Of a stretch of 64,000 nt of DNA, positions 54,201-64,000 are shown in pieces (within the stretch, counting starts at the first letter, position 1; every line of letters starts with the position of its first letter). A program made the position numbers and the translations under genes. The DNA is from Nymphaea colorata (Eukaryota > Streptophyta > Magnoliopsida > Nymphaeales > Nymphaeaceae). The DNA lies in NCBI RefSeq assembly GCF_008831285.2, contig NC_045139.1:31841706-31905705 (forward strand), read 5' to 3'. Below the pieces are notes generated by a model, which saw only the letters and a list, made by a program, of their open reading frames with translations, made no database searches and was not told the DNA's origin.

Positions 54201-57200
54201 GCTTTGATTATGATCATAGCAGAAAAGGAGACCAACTCCCCTGCTTCTGTCAATAGCTCAACAGTGGCAACTGCCATGGATTTATACTCTGCCTCAGTGG
54301 TTGATTTGGCAACAGTCCTTTGTTTTTTATTCCTCTGCATACCAAATATGTTCCAACTTCCAAGTAAAACATAATGTCAAGAAATCGAGTCATCGCTCAC
54401 CTAGCATCTTGAAATCAATGCATCTCAAGTCTGGCCCCCCTTTGACTTGAGATCCATTGATTAGAAGCATTCTGTGCTACACAAATACTGCGGAGTACCC
54501 GTACCATATGGGTGTGATATGGGTACAGGTACAGGTAAGCCCCTGGGTACATCTCTGGTACAGTTAGTACTGGGTATGGTCAATGTACCCAGGACCATAT
54601 CTGTCTTTTTTTTGGACTCGGCAAGTCCATTTCTGTTTGAAAAATAGGGTTTTATTTTTTGGATTTTTAGTATGTTTGTTACTTTCATACTTTATTCATT
54701 AGTTTTTTTCTTCATAATCTATAAATTTTGAATCATGCATGTGTTGTTTTGTTTGTTTGAATTTTTATTTTATATATATATATGCAGCTGCACTTTTGTA
54801 CCCAAGTTTTTTGAAAATGGTTCGTACCCATACCCGTACCTATGTGGCATAGGACTATAGGAGTTTGTAATGATCTTAAGTTCACAGTTCTCAAATAGGC
54901 AGAAATAGGCAGATTTGTTATAACCATAGATTTAAGGTGTCTCGGTAAATCAGACCCTCAGATCTAAGGTTTGGGGTAATCAAGTTATCAAACACCTCTT
55001 TGATGTTTGCTGAACAATGTCTTTGTTGCTCAGACTACACCCTGTAATGGTCAATTGATCTGTTGTGTTCTTCATTTTGTTCAAATACTCCATGATGGTC
55101 ATAAACCTTTTTCTCGACATTTGAAATTCGCTTTTGAGAAAGACAATTTTTGCCTCTGAAGTATGTGAATTGTGAATATGTTTGTACTTTGAACCAACCC
55201 GTCCTTCGACTACATAGCCGAACAATCATCAGGAATTAGCCACAGGAACCTCTTGGAACTGTGTAGGGGTGATATAGGTGGCATAAATTGGTTGTTTTTC
55301 ATCCAAGCAATGCACTCAATTTTTTTATGAATGCGCTGGAAGACGTTCCTTTTTCATTCCTTTCTTCTTGTGAGATGAATTTCTGTAGGGATTGGAGCGG
55401 ATCCATCCAGATGACCAAGGAGATCCTAACTACCTTAGAAAAGGAAGTATCTGCCTCTTCCAAATTATGAAATTTAATTCATTCAATTTTCAAACCAAAT
55501 TATTGAGGTAAATTGAAAGAAAGACCAAACTGAGAAAAGTTTATAATTCAATAGAGAAAAAAGGAAACAGAATTGTCTGTAAACTGATCACAAATAAGTG
55601 TTCAATCCAACAGTTCTAAGAAATCAATGATTCTGGCCCTTCTTCCTTTTTCTTTTTTTTATTGTTCTTTTGCTTTTCTTTGACAGATTCACACTTCAGT
55701 GCTGATTGTTGCCCAGTTGCAGAATGCCAGAATCAGTCAGTTATGTAGTCAACTAAGTCTCAACTTCCATTCCCTTGATCTGCAAATCACCTGTGTTGGG
55801 CTGTGTACAAAACAGTGACGAGTAGTCAACTTTAATGAATCAATTTGGTAAAATAATAGGACACAACGAACGGAGCTAGAAAGAAGAGATGATGCACACT
55901 CTAATATGGAGCGGATATTCATATGACAACAAAAACAGGAGGCACAGTCAGACTTTAAATAGAAGTCCCAACTCAAATATGACATTAAACAAAGAGGGGC
56001 ATCAGAGAAATTTGACTCTTTAACAAAGAGGGAAATCAAGACAAAACTGGTGAAGTCATTAATCTGGTCAGAAATCTGTGGATCTAATGATTTTCAAAAT
56101 ATTGATAAAATTCAACTGTCTGATTAGAAGGTTCAGATCTTACAATTTTTCAGATTATTAAAACCATGTTCAGATTGCTAACCATAATCTGGTTATTTCA
56201 GTTCCAGATGTAGGATCAGATAGAGAGAGTGGTCCAGGAATAGATATCTTGAAATAGATAAAGAAAGATGAATTTCAGACACAGATTTATGAAAAGAGAG
56301 AAGAAAATTATTGCTTGACATGGAGAGTTGGAATGCCTTTTCTGTAATACCTTTTGGAGCAATCCTAGATCCAGTTCTAGCAAGGGTGTGTTGTCATATT
56401 AGATTTTGTTTCATCCAAAAATCACTCACAGAGAAGGAGATGTGAGAAGAGGTTGCAACAATAAATTGAACTGGATATTATGTTCTCCTTTGGAGTGACA
56501 TGTCGATTTTCACTCTCTACTCTCTGCTCTACCAGCTGATCTATCCCTCAAGAATGTGATAATTCACTTATGCGCCATCAGCCTTCTTCGGCAACAAGAC
56601 CACAGACGAGGCAAAAGAAGATGTATTGGGCTTTATATGGCCCTTTTCAAGCAGCTCTTTCAACTGCCACTGACTCTCCTAGTGGGCCAATGTCTATGTC
56701 CTTCCTAAGTTCCTGTAGCAATAGGATGTCAGTTCTATTTCATGTTCTTGTAGGCATGTTGCAGTAATTAGGGTATCAGAATACCCTTATACGATGTAGC
56801 TAATTACAGTGGTGCCATTAATGAGGCATCAGTGGATATAATGGATTAGGTTGGATACAAACTGAAACCAGCCCAATCCAAACATCAGAAAAACTTTCTC
56901 AAGATGGTTTCAAAACTGGAAGATAACCGCACAGCCTTTGTGATATCGAATCCTTTATTTTTTCTGTGAAAATATTGTTGATTGCATTTTTTTGTGTTTT
57001 CTTCTTCTTTCTCCATGAAGTGATTTCTTATAAACACATTTTCATGTCTTTGTTACACTCTATTGTCTTTTTGCGTTATTTACTCATACAGATTGTTGTT
57101 AGCAATTTTGGTAAGTCTCCTGCTTAATTTGGATGATTAAGTGCTAACGAAAGTTTGTCTCTTTTTTGACAGGGTTGGCATTTTAGCTTTTCATCTTGCA

Positions 57201-59484
57201 CTAGTGAATCATCCCAGGGATGCCCTTGTCATTTGGACATTCTGTCTTGCTTTGTATCTTGGGGATGGAAGCGAGGCAGTGAAATTAGCAAGACAAAAGG
57301 CTGAAATGAGAGTGGTATATGCTTCTGAAATCTCGCAGTCAAAGACAATGGATGATGAACAACTATGTGCTGAAGTTTGTTCTTTTGTATCATCAATGAA
57401 AACCTCAGTAGATGCTATGACCAAGAAAGATAGTCTTCTTGAAGCCATGGAAAGATACCCACTGTCTTCATGTTCTGGTTTGGTGAGTATGGTTGTGGAT
57501 TTGTTTCTTTTTAAGATCTATACCCGTTAGGGAGGTTTCTAATTTTACTCATCCAATAAGTGTAATTCTACAGTTTCATTAACTAACAATCAAGTAAAAA
57601 CTGCACACTTGTACAAACTACCTCTGACATATGTCACGATCTGCATGCTATACAGTAAGAGAAGCTACTTTTGGTTGCTTGAGGTTATGGATGTGTAACT
57701 TATGTGCAACATTTAACAACTTGATCAGCCTTTTGTTGTGCCAACAAGTACAATTGCTATCCTACCTTGTAAATTGCTTTGGATGTGCTCACTTCAAAAA
57801 AGTAGCCTCAAATTGAAGTTCAATAGACTATTTTCTTAGAATAAATGGATGAATATGTACTTCAAATCCTGATGTAACAAGCTGGTTGATATGTTTGTAT
57901 TACAGCAATGTTTTGGAAACTTTTATTTGGTCTCCATTTACCATTACCATTTTTTAAAACATTTTTGAAGTTTGAACTTTGAACTATTAGAATTATCTGG
58001 CAAAATGTAGCAATAATGACATAAATCTGGAGGACAAACTTAAGTTAAACCTGTATATTGTCCCGTAAGCGTATAAATTAAATACATAAACTGTTAACCT
58101 CCACCCACACCCCACCCCCACCCCCTCCCAAAAAAAAAAAAAAAAAGATACCCTCAAGAAAGAAGGGAAGCTTAAATATCATGATGTGATTATAAATAGA
58201 ATACAGTGTTTTCTTTGTTTTTTTCCTTTGAATTCAATATTCTAGCAAAAATTTTGCTTAAATGAACCAGAGTGTACAGGAGCAATATTTCAATTGTTAT
58301 TACATGCCATTTTCATAGTTCTAACATAATCGGTGTGTAGTTTGATGTAGCACTGGGCTGGAATCCTACGGCAGGTATGGGCCTGGAAATCTGTTAATAA
58401 AATTGTAGTTCTTTTCCTAATTGTCAAAATTGGAAGTTAGTCTTTAGGTCCATTGGAAGTTGGTCTCAGGTCCGCCAAGGTCCTAAGAGGATTGAATGAG
58501 ACTGACCCCAGTCCCCAGCCCATTGCCTGGTCTTTGGCACATGAACACCACATTTAAATTTTAAAATAATATATGAACACACACACATAGAATGTACAAA
58601 ATACATATGGATATATGCACACACATACTTATGTATATACATGCAGATAGACAGACACACACAGAAATATATTTATGAACACAGCAAGAGCTTCACATTT
58701 TTTTCCCTGGAAAATATTTGCAAATGTTTGTGCTGTCTGGCAATACTGTCAACTAGACCTGAATGTCTGATAGTATTGGAATATTTTCATATGATTTGGA
58801 CACATCACTATGGAAGAGAGATTCCTTAGTAAATTTCTTTAAATTTGTCTTTTCTATTTTAGTTGTTTGATAGTTTACACTCATTGCGAGTGTTCTGAGG
58901 TTGATGTTCATGTGTGGCAGGTAGTTGTATCCTTGAGGGCAGGTAGATGTGTCTCAGAACTTCTCAATATTTTTCAAAATGGAATTGAAGGTATTCGGGA
59001 AAAGAGAGACAGGCTTGAAGTTGATTATAAGTTGCTTACATGTGGAGATAAAGCAGAAGTTCGCTTTGTTCTCGGAAGAATCATAATGCAGACGATGGAT
59101 AACGCTACTTTACAAGATCAGCAATTGCAAGTTGCGTGCACAAAGAAGCAGGGCATTAGGATGTCTTCTGTTTTAGACCATCAAAATGAGCGTACTCCTT
59201 CCACCAAGAAGCATCCTTCAGCACTTTCAAGCCTTTTCATGTGAGTTCCTGTTTTTTGTAATCGTGCCCTTGAATTTTTGGTTGTCTGCCTTTTGCTCTG
59301 TAAAATTATATATGGATATGTTTCTTGTTGTGGGAAACTGAAATGTTAATTTTTTGTCCTTATGTATAGAGTACCCAATTTAGCTTTTGAAGAAACGAAG
59401 CTAATATTGGTGATGTCAACTGTTCCAGCATCTGTTGATATACATGCTTTTTTAGTGAAGGAACTACTTTGTTGGTCTAGGTAG
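48208..59484 (+). CDS. Poly(A) polymerase / tRNA nucleotidyltransferase-like protein
   Basis: Exons 48208-48297 (uncertain), 48409-48490, 49048-49155, 49469-49566, 49651-49734, 49861-50000, 50167-50239, 50444-50489, 50574-50683, 50845-50952, 51063-51122, 53050-53111, 57173-57482, 58921-59240 and 59370-59484 join in phase. The product is 570 residues from the ATG at 48412, or 601 with exon 1. Family signatures: [11 protein letters not shown], the catalytic pair in [44 protein letters not shown] where bacterial enzymes have ERxxxE, and the C-terminal helical part ([13 protein letters not shown]). Family knowledge: such enzymes add nucleotides to RNA 3' ends, and plants have several bacterial-type members, some probably organellar. 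Exon 1 ([19 protein letters not shown]) looks like a targeting peptide. Odd: exon 12 is preceded by two duplicate copies, a retroelement sits in the next intron, and the first intron would be GC-AG. Substrate not known. Confidence 0.88.
51123..53049 (+). other. Intron 11 of the polymerase-like gene
   Basis: 1.9 kb between ATG|GTATGTG and the CTGCCAG acceptor of exon 12. AT-rich except for two decoy copies of exon 12 (52751-52806 and 52904-52959) near its 3' end. Confidence 0.75.
52660..53111 (+). repeat. Tandem triplication of exon 12 with its acceptor
   Basis: Three units of 146-153 bases start at 52660, 52806 and 52959 with GGTTGAT(T/C)GATTGA. Each carries GTTATTGCTTTGTCCAACTG, a TTTTTCTTCTG(G/C)CAG acceptor and a coding stretch that starts CATCT(A/G)TTACATTA. 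Exonic parts are 52751-52806, 52904-52959 and 53050-53111. All three are open and end in the same phase (TG|). Only the third continues to CATTGTG|GTAAGC; in the first two the next unit begins just where the donor should be, leaving GTTGAT. The third copy therefore fits the normal exon ([16 protein letters not shown]...SLW). Confidence 0.85.
54230..54440 (-). pseudogene. Copia RNase H fragment
   Basis: The minus-strand translation [22 protein letters not shown] matches the Copia RNase H consensus S(S/T)(A/T)EAEY(R/K)(A/S)MA. Upstream, [13 protein letters not shown] and NKKQ correspond to the SGYVF-LG...W-S-KQ region, with stops and frame changes. It lies just inside the left terminal repeat, where the 3' end of pol should be. 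Confidence 0.78.
54488..54846. repeat. GTACCC-rich insert inside the retroelement
   Basis: It has GAGTACCCGTACCATATGGG at one side and ACCCATACCCGTACC at the other, with GGGTACAGGTACAGG between. The words are partly inverted, so this could be a nested short element, which would explain why pol is interrupted here. Confidence 0.35.
54985..55225 (-). pseudogene. Copia gag fragment
   Basis: The minus-strand frame reads [20 protein letters not shown] then [16 protein letters not shown]. The pattern of a helix, then (E/D)Y..KMK...D.L...G..(L/I)S..D, is that of Copia gag (UBN2 family). The start and the zinc knuckle are missing. Confidence 0.6.
56572..56700 (-). pseudogene. Gypsy reverse transcriptase fragment nested in an LTR
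   Basis: The minus-strand translation [20 protein letters not shown] followed by [11 protein letters not shown] matches the start of Ty3/Gypsy reverse transcriptase (QL.ELL..G.I.PS.SP..S.V.LV.KKDG). It ends in a stop and has no continuation. It interrupts the right terminal repeat of the Copia-type element between about 56476 and 56710. Confidence 0.72.
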
Positions 59485-59710
59485 TTTTGAGTTCCATCAC
59501 CAGACATGAAGACTGTTAAAATTGGAAGTGGTTTGGATCCAGAACAGCTAAATACAAAAAATTTCAGGTCAGGGTGGATATTGTACAATTTGAAATGGCA
59601 AAGCCCTCAAACTAGATAGGACTCGTTGGCAATACTACTGCTAACCGACTTGATGAAATCATTAAGCGCTAAGATACCACAGAACTTACTTAACGCTCTC
59701 TCTCTCTCTG

Positions 59711-59900
59711 CTTAGCACAACGGGTTCGGTTGCATGGCATGTAGCAACCATGTCCTCGGTTTGAGTCTTGGAGGGTGGTATTTTGATGGAATTGATCTGT
59801 GGAAGTCCCAACTTAAACTAACTCGTGCCTAGACAAATTTTTTGAACTCAGGTGAGATCCCTCCATGTATCGAAGTCTCGATCAGTTGGGTTGGTAGCTA
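59711..59900 (+). repeat. tRNA-derived SINE-like element
   Basis: TTAGCACAACGGGTTCGG (59712) resembles a Pol III A box, and GGTTTGAGTCTTGGAGG (59758) a B box, about 35 bases apart, as in tRNA-derived SINEs. The intervening GTTGCATGGCATGTAGCAACC can pair, but no cloverleaf forms. The 3' end is not clear. Confidence 0.5.
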
Positions 59901-61249
59901 AAGATGGATTCCACAATGACACCTAGCCAGGCACGGATTTGATATCAAGTTTGTGTGATTGAACCCCTGTCATCTAAATGCATTTTTCCGTTCGATTTTA
60001 AGCTGGTCATGTTCGGATTTGTTTTAGCCAGATCACATCGAACTTCAAGTTGAAGGTCAACCGGAACGGATTTCATTGACTCAGCATTTCTCAGATTCGA
60101 CATACTCTGGCCCATGCAGATGCCCATTAATGTCCTCTTTGATTTCCTGGTTTTTACAGAAAATCTACAATTTAGAAACAGCGAAAGATGCGTGACAACC
60201 TACCACTCAATGATAAGAAGTGGTACAAGAAGAAAAAAAGCAGCCTTGTAAATTTTTGGACTGGTTTGGCAAATTTTCCTCTCTAACGTATACCAAGAAA
60301 AAGCACCGCATTTCCCTCGAACTAGAGAACAAGTGAATGCAAAGGGTTACCTCCAACTGTGGCTCCACCGGAATAAGACAAGGGGACAATGCACGCGGGT
60401 CTCTTCAACCATGGCCCTGACACTGACCGAACACAAGAAGCCTTGACAGGCGATAGCAATACTAAGTGTAATTGCACTTGCAACATGCTTGGAACCTTTA
60501 ATTTTTAAAGATCATATCTGGGATCTTGCATACTTGTAAAAGACCTCTTTGTTGGCATCGATTTATCACCCATATCTAAAGAAATCTTTTGTGCTTTTTA
60601 ATTGCCACTTGCAAACAGCATCTCATCAATGGACAGGGTACAATCCCTATATCATCACGATTGACGTCTTCGCTTCAACAAATTCCATTAACCACCAAAA
60701 AGAATCGCATCCAAACAAAAATAACCATCCAACGACAAGAACGAAGAGAAGAGTGAACTATTTGACATGTTCACAAGAAATCCCACTTTCATTCCGTCGC
60801 TCTTCATCCTTTCCCATCTTCCCTTCGACTGGAACGAACCTGAAGACTGCATCACCTAGCCGCCCGCCATCACTTTTCATCGTTGCCCACCCTTCAGGTA
60901 AGCTTTTCGACCTCTTCTTGCTCTCGCTCTAATGCAGAATGAGAAAGACGAAAAACAGAGAGGCTGGGTTGGCAGCCCCTTTCTATGCATCGGTTCCCCG
61001 ACGCACAGAAGAAAAGGGTTGCTCAGCCGAGCAGACCCTTCGGTCCACCGCCTAAAGGGGCTGCGGAGTTGCCCTTTCCTCTATATGCACGAAGCAAGGG
61101 AAGGGGCGGCTCGGCAGCCCCATCATTTGCATGCACGAAGAAAGGAGGCTCATTTCTACATTTTCTTTTAGATGTAAAAGCTGCTCATAAGTGATATTAT
61201 CATGGCTACATAAATATTTAAACCGACTACAGAGAACAGCTCCGTTCCA

Positions 61250-61496
61250 TCCATGTCACTTATATTGCTTTCTTTGGTATGTTAGTTTAATATCGTAAAA
61301 AATGAACAGGTTACAACTCATGGATGTAGAATGCCTTGCAAACAGTCACAAAATTCCAAGACATGATTTCAGGTCCATGTCATCTATATTGCTTTATTTG
61401 TTATGTTGGTTTAAAATCGTGAAAAATGGATACCCTACAATTCATGAATATAGAATGCCTTATAAATAGTCACAAAATTCTAAGACATGATTTTAA
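61250..61496. repeat. Diverged tandem duplication, 124-base unit
   Basis: TCCATGTCAcTtATATTGCTTT ... CACAAAATTCCAAGACATGATTT (61250-61371) is repeated with about 15-20 substitutions at 61374-61496, so the duplication is old. Confidence 0.85.
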
Positions 61497-61844
61497 CGGG
61501 TGAAAATAGTTGGTGAATCATATTTACCAAATGTGAACGTTAGCTTGAAATAATTTAAAATAAAAAAGGATTCAGCAAGAGTCATTTCAGAATAGGTTTG
61601 CTTTCCATAGTAAGTGAGAGAGCTGTTGTATAACTTCCAGCGTAGAAAGAAAATTGAAATTTTTTGGGATCAAAATGAATGGAGACAAAAGTATTACTTT
61701 GCCAGTACCAAGTCTTTTTGCATTCGGTGGAAAACATAAGTAAATTGTTACTGATTTGACTAGGAAATATATTATGTTGAGAAAGTGTTTCCTATATCAA
61801 ATTGATTTTGTTTTACTTGGAGCCACTTTCTCAATAACAATATA

Positions 61845-62042
61845 AAAAAAAGGCTATAGCAGAGGCCTGGGCATCGGGCCGAGCCGGCCCGGCCCAAGTC
61901 GGCCCGTCGGGCCCAAGACCCGGCCTGATTATTTGATGGGCCGGGCCGGGTACCGGGCCTGGTTGACCATGCCCGAGACCCAGCCTGGCCCGCTTTTGTT
62001 AACTGGCGGGCCGGGCCCAGGCCTGTGCTAGAGCCTTTTTTT
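61845..62042. mobile_element. GC-rich MITE with 28-base inverted ends
   Basis: The left end (61845-61872: AAAAAAAGGCTATAGCAG then AGGCCTGGGC-type sequence) and the reverse complement of the right end (62015-62042) agree at all but two of 28 positions. The interior is a dense run of GGGCCGGGCC and GGCCCGGCC words. About 198 bases, no coding capacity. Superfamily not set. Confidence 0.7.
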
Positions 62043-62064
62043 GACCTTGCCAAGGAAGGTAGAC

Positions 62065-62230
62065 ATGGGTGCAAGCGCAGAGCAACGGCTAACTCCAAAT
62101 GTTTCAACTGAACATCTACCGTCGATTGGAATGGAATTTAATAGTGACGATAAAGCGTATGAGTTATATAATACAAACGAAAAGCAAGATGGCTTCCATA
62201 CACATATACATATTTTGGAATGTTCTTGAT
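62065..62230 (+). pseudogene. FAR1/FHY3-type N-terminal fragment
   Basis: The frame from ATG 62065 runs MGASAEQRL, then LPSIGMEFNSDDKAYELYNT and QDGFHTHIH, then a stop after 55 codons. P-x-x-GMEF-S-AY--YN----GF is the start of the FAR1 DNA-binding domain, which plants inherited from Mutator-like transposases. The zinc-binding Cys/His residues and the rest of the protein are absent. It is either a transposase relic or a piece of a FAR1-related gene. Confidence 0.65.
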
Positions 62231-63207
62231 GTCAATTAATTAAGACTCGAAACACTTGGATAAGTTGAAATGCTTAATTATCTTCCACTGGCCCTTGAAA
62301 GTTTAGTTCATAAAATGTGGGTCAGTTTTGCAGCAAAGATAGTGCAAAACATTACCTACAATATTCTCATCATTTAACATCGAGATGAATAGTTTCTCAG
62401 GATGATGCTATGATCTTAAGAATATATTGATGGGCAACATATATGACGTCAATCATTTGTTAGCCTTTAATAATGTTTTTATAATAAAAAAATGAAAGGC
62501 TCCCTCGAAGCATCAACATTTCAATAACAAAAAAATCCACACCCTTATAAAAACAACTTGGATCCAAGTTGTTTATCAACAAAGAATTTTAAGATATTTA
62601 CATTTTTTAAATAATATTTTTGGCAAAAAAATTAAGGGTTTGATTTATGTATATATGTAGTATCCTTACCAATTAGTTCTACTTCAAAGGTACTGATCAA
62701 ACAATAAAAAAATTAATTAGAAAAATGAACACGATAACGCTGATCCTTTATTTCATTCTCAAGTAAGCTCCCATCAGAGACGTTTCCGCATAATCGTGTG
62801 TGTGACCCACAAAGTCCCAACGTATGTCCACCCCTGGCCGTGGCTAGGGCTTGGCCTTCTCTCTCTCTCAATTGCTCAATCTCTAGAGAGAGAGAGAGAG
62901 AAAGCAGCGGCAGAACAAAAAGGAACTGTGCGCAATAGAAATTAATTGAATGCTTTATGTGTGACACTAATTCCTTAAAAAAAGTTGCATAGACGCATAT
63001 AGTACGTTATTTTAGTCATTTTAGTGTTCCATATTCTTGTTATTTTAGTAGTTTCTTTTCTATTTTCTTGACCATTTTGATAAACATTATATAACTATAC
63101 TGAAGCTTTCGCTTCAATCATCTCCCCTCGCCTCACCTCACGAGTGATCACTTTTGTTATAATTTGTAAACTTAATCAAAGATCCTGTGGGTGCTAGAGC
63201 AGGTGTG

Positions 63208-63251
<44 letters not shown>

Positions 63252-64000
63252 AGCAATTAACCCGCTATTTTAGCCATTTTATTGTTTCAATATTTTTGTT
63301 TTTCTTTACTTGCTTTTTTTTTTTCAAAATTTTAACTACTTTTATAAATATAATATAACTAACAAATTGGACCCTCAAGCTTTTGCTTCATCAGCCTTAC
63401 CTCAACCATAGCTAGTAGTAAAACCATCTTCCATACCAACCGCAAGAAGTCTTCAAAGTTTTGTCCTTAACCAATTGCAAACTGGTGGCGAAGTGGGTTC
63501 TTAAGCAAACCCTTACGATTCACTGATGTGCTTCAACCTTTCCAACGAGTTCATGACCAACCCCATGTTCCCTGCAAATAACGTAGCACATTAAATTATA
63601 GCGCCATGTCCCGACAAAACAATCGAAGCTAGAAAAGGTGTGCACCATCTCCTGCTATTGAGAAAACAGAAAAATCACGACCTCTTGAGAATACTAACGA
63701 GTCGTCTGGAGAGAATTCCATTCGAGTCACAGTCAAGCTGTGGGATTATAAACATTAATACAGAGCCTTCCATCATCCTACTCGCCATAGCCACATTTCT
63801 GACTTCTGTAGGTGGTTTGAGAAAAAGATACTGGGAATTGCTGAATAAGGAGAAATTTACTTTCTATACAATAGCAATTTTTACATCTAAAATAAAATGC
63901 AGAAAGGTGTGCATACAGATGAAAGGGTTGCAGAGGCAAAATACGCATCAAAGCTCAATAGAAATGATATAACAAAGGCAAAAGTTCGGACAGTAAAATG
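62231..64000. other. AT-rich terminal spacer
   Basis: No gene is supported. It holds a (GA)n/(TC)n run near 62855-62902, two diverged copies of a 145-base unit (63003-63148 and 63260-63405) around a (TA)n tract at about 63213-63249, and AT-rich DNA. The 110-codon frame at 63640-63972 shows no motif. Confidence 0.55.
63003..63405. repeat. Diverged direct repeat around a (TA)n tract
   Basis: TTATTTTAGTCATTTTAGTGTT...TATAACTATACTGAAGCTTTCGCTTCA (63003-63148) and CTATTTTAGCCATTTTATTGTT...CCCTCAAGCTTTTGCTTCATC (63260-63405) match in order with many substitutions. Confidence 0.7.

Larger units (their letters stand above)
53748..56900 (-). mobile_element. Decayed Copia-type LTR retroelement in an intron
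   Basis: Two related terminal repeats flank about 2.4 kb. The left one (about 53748-54030) and right one (about 56390-56900) share ATTAGATTTTG-TTCATCCAA, GAAGAGG(C/T)TGCAACAATAAA, AGCAATAGGATGT and GGTGCCATTAATGAGG words. Between them, on the minus strand, lie a gag-like piece (54985-55225; [20 protein letters not shown]) and an RNase H-like piece (54230-54440; [13 protein letters not shown] preceded by a decayed SGYVLLGS-like stretch). Integrase and reverse transcriptase are not found, so the copy is internally deleted as well as mutated. It lies antisense in the intron between exons 12 and 13. Confidence 0.75.
59485..61843. other. Intergenic spacer
   Basis: After the polymerase-like stop. 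It holds a SINE-like piece (59711-59900), a 124-base diverged tandem duplication (61250-61496) and a moderately GC-rich stretch (60930-61170) with repeated GGCAGCCCC and GCACGAAG words whose open frames look like repeat artefacts. A donor-like CTTCAG|GTAAGC at about 60898 could mark an exon of a gene not otherwise seen. Confidence 0.45.

Noticed and set aside
59711..59775. Possible tRNA gene
   Set aside because: A and B boxes are present but no acceptor stem or cloverleaf; better explained as a SINE relic.

Overview
The window is nuclear DNA from a flowering plant. It has introns with GT-AG borders, plant-type gene families (a ZAT/DAZ zinc finger, a GT-2 trihelix factor, DSK2), many (TA)n microsatellites and many short non-autonomous transposons. 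I cannot name the species. The GC-rich exons of the two transcription-factor genes, set in AT-rich spacers, occur in monocots and in some early-diverging lineages, so this does not decide it.

Five genes are supported. (1) A two-finger C2H2 repressor of the ZAT/DAZ type lies on the minus strand (2068-3141) with a TATA box and a GAA-rich leader. (2) A GT-2-type trihelix factor with two exons lies on the plus strand (18888-21365). (3) A 291-residue plant protein that I do not recognise lies on the minus strand in three coding exons (28862-30274), probably with a distant leader exon. (4) A complete seven-exon DSK2/ubiquilin gene lies on the minus strand (37718-42092). (5) A class II-type tRNA-nucleotidyltransferase/poly(A)-polymerase-like gene with 14-15 exons lies on the plus strand (48208-59484). 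I joined the exons by hand from splice sites and reading phase; every joined model stays in frame to a stop.

Broken genes: a decayed phosphoglycerate dehydrogenase fragment (about 45247-45965), a FAR1/FHY3-type N-terminal fragment (62065-62230), and an antisense Copia-type retroelement (about 53748-56900) in the intron between exons 12 and 13 of gene 5. That retroelement carries a further Gypsy-type reverse transcriptase fragment inside one long terminal repeat.

The spacers (1-2067, 3350-18887, 21366-28861, 42300-48207, 59485-64000) hold MITE-like inverted-repeat elements, SINE-like pieces, short tandem duplications and microsatellites, and no further gene I can support. The genes look like independent housekeeping and regulatory loci, not a cluster or pathway. 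The most unusual structure is a tandem triplication of one exon with its upstream splice acceptor in gene 5 (52660-53111), in which only the last copy kept a good splice donor.
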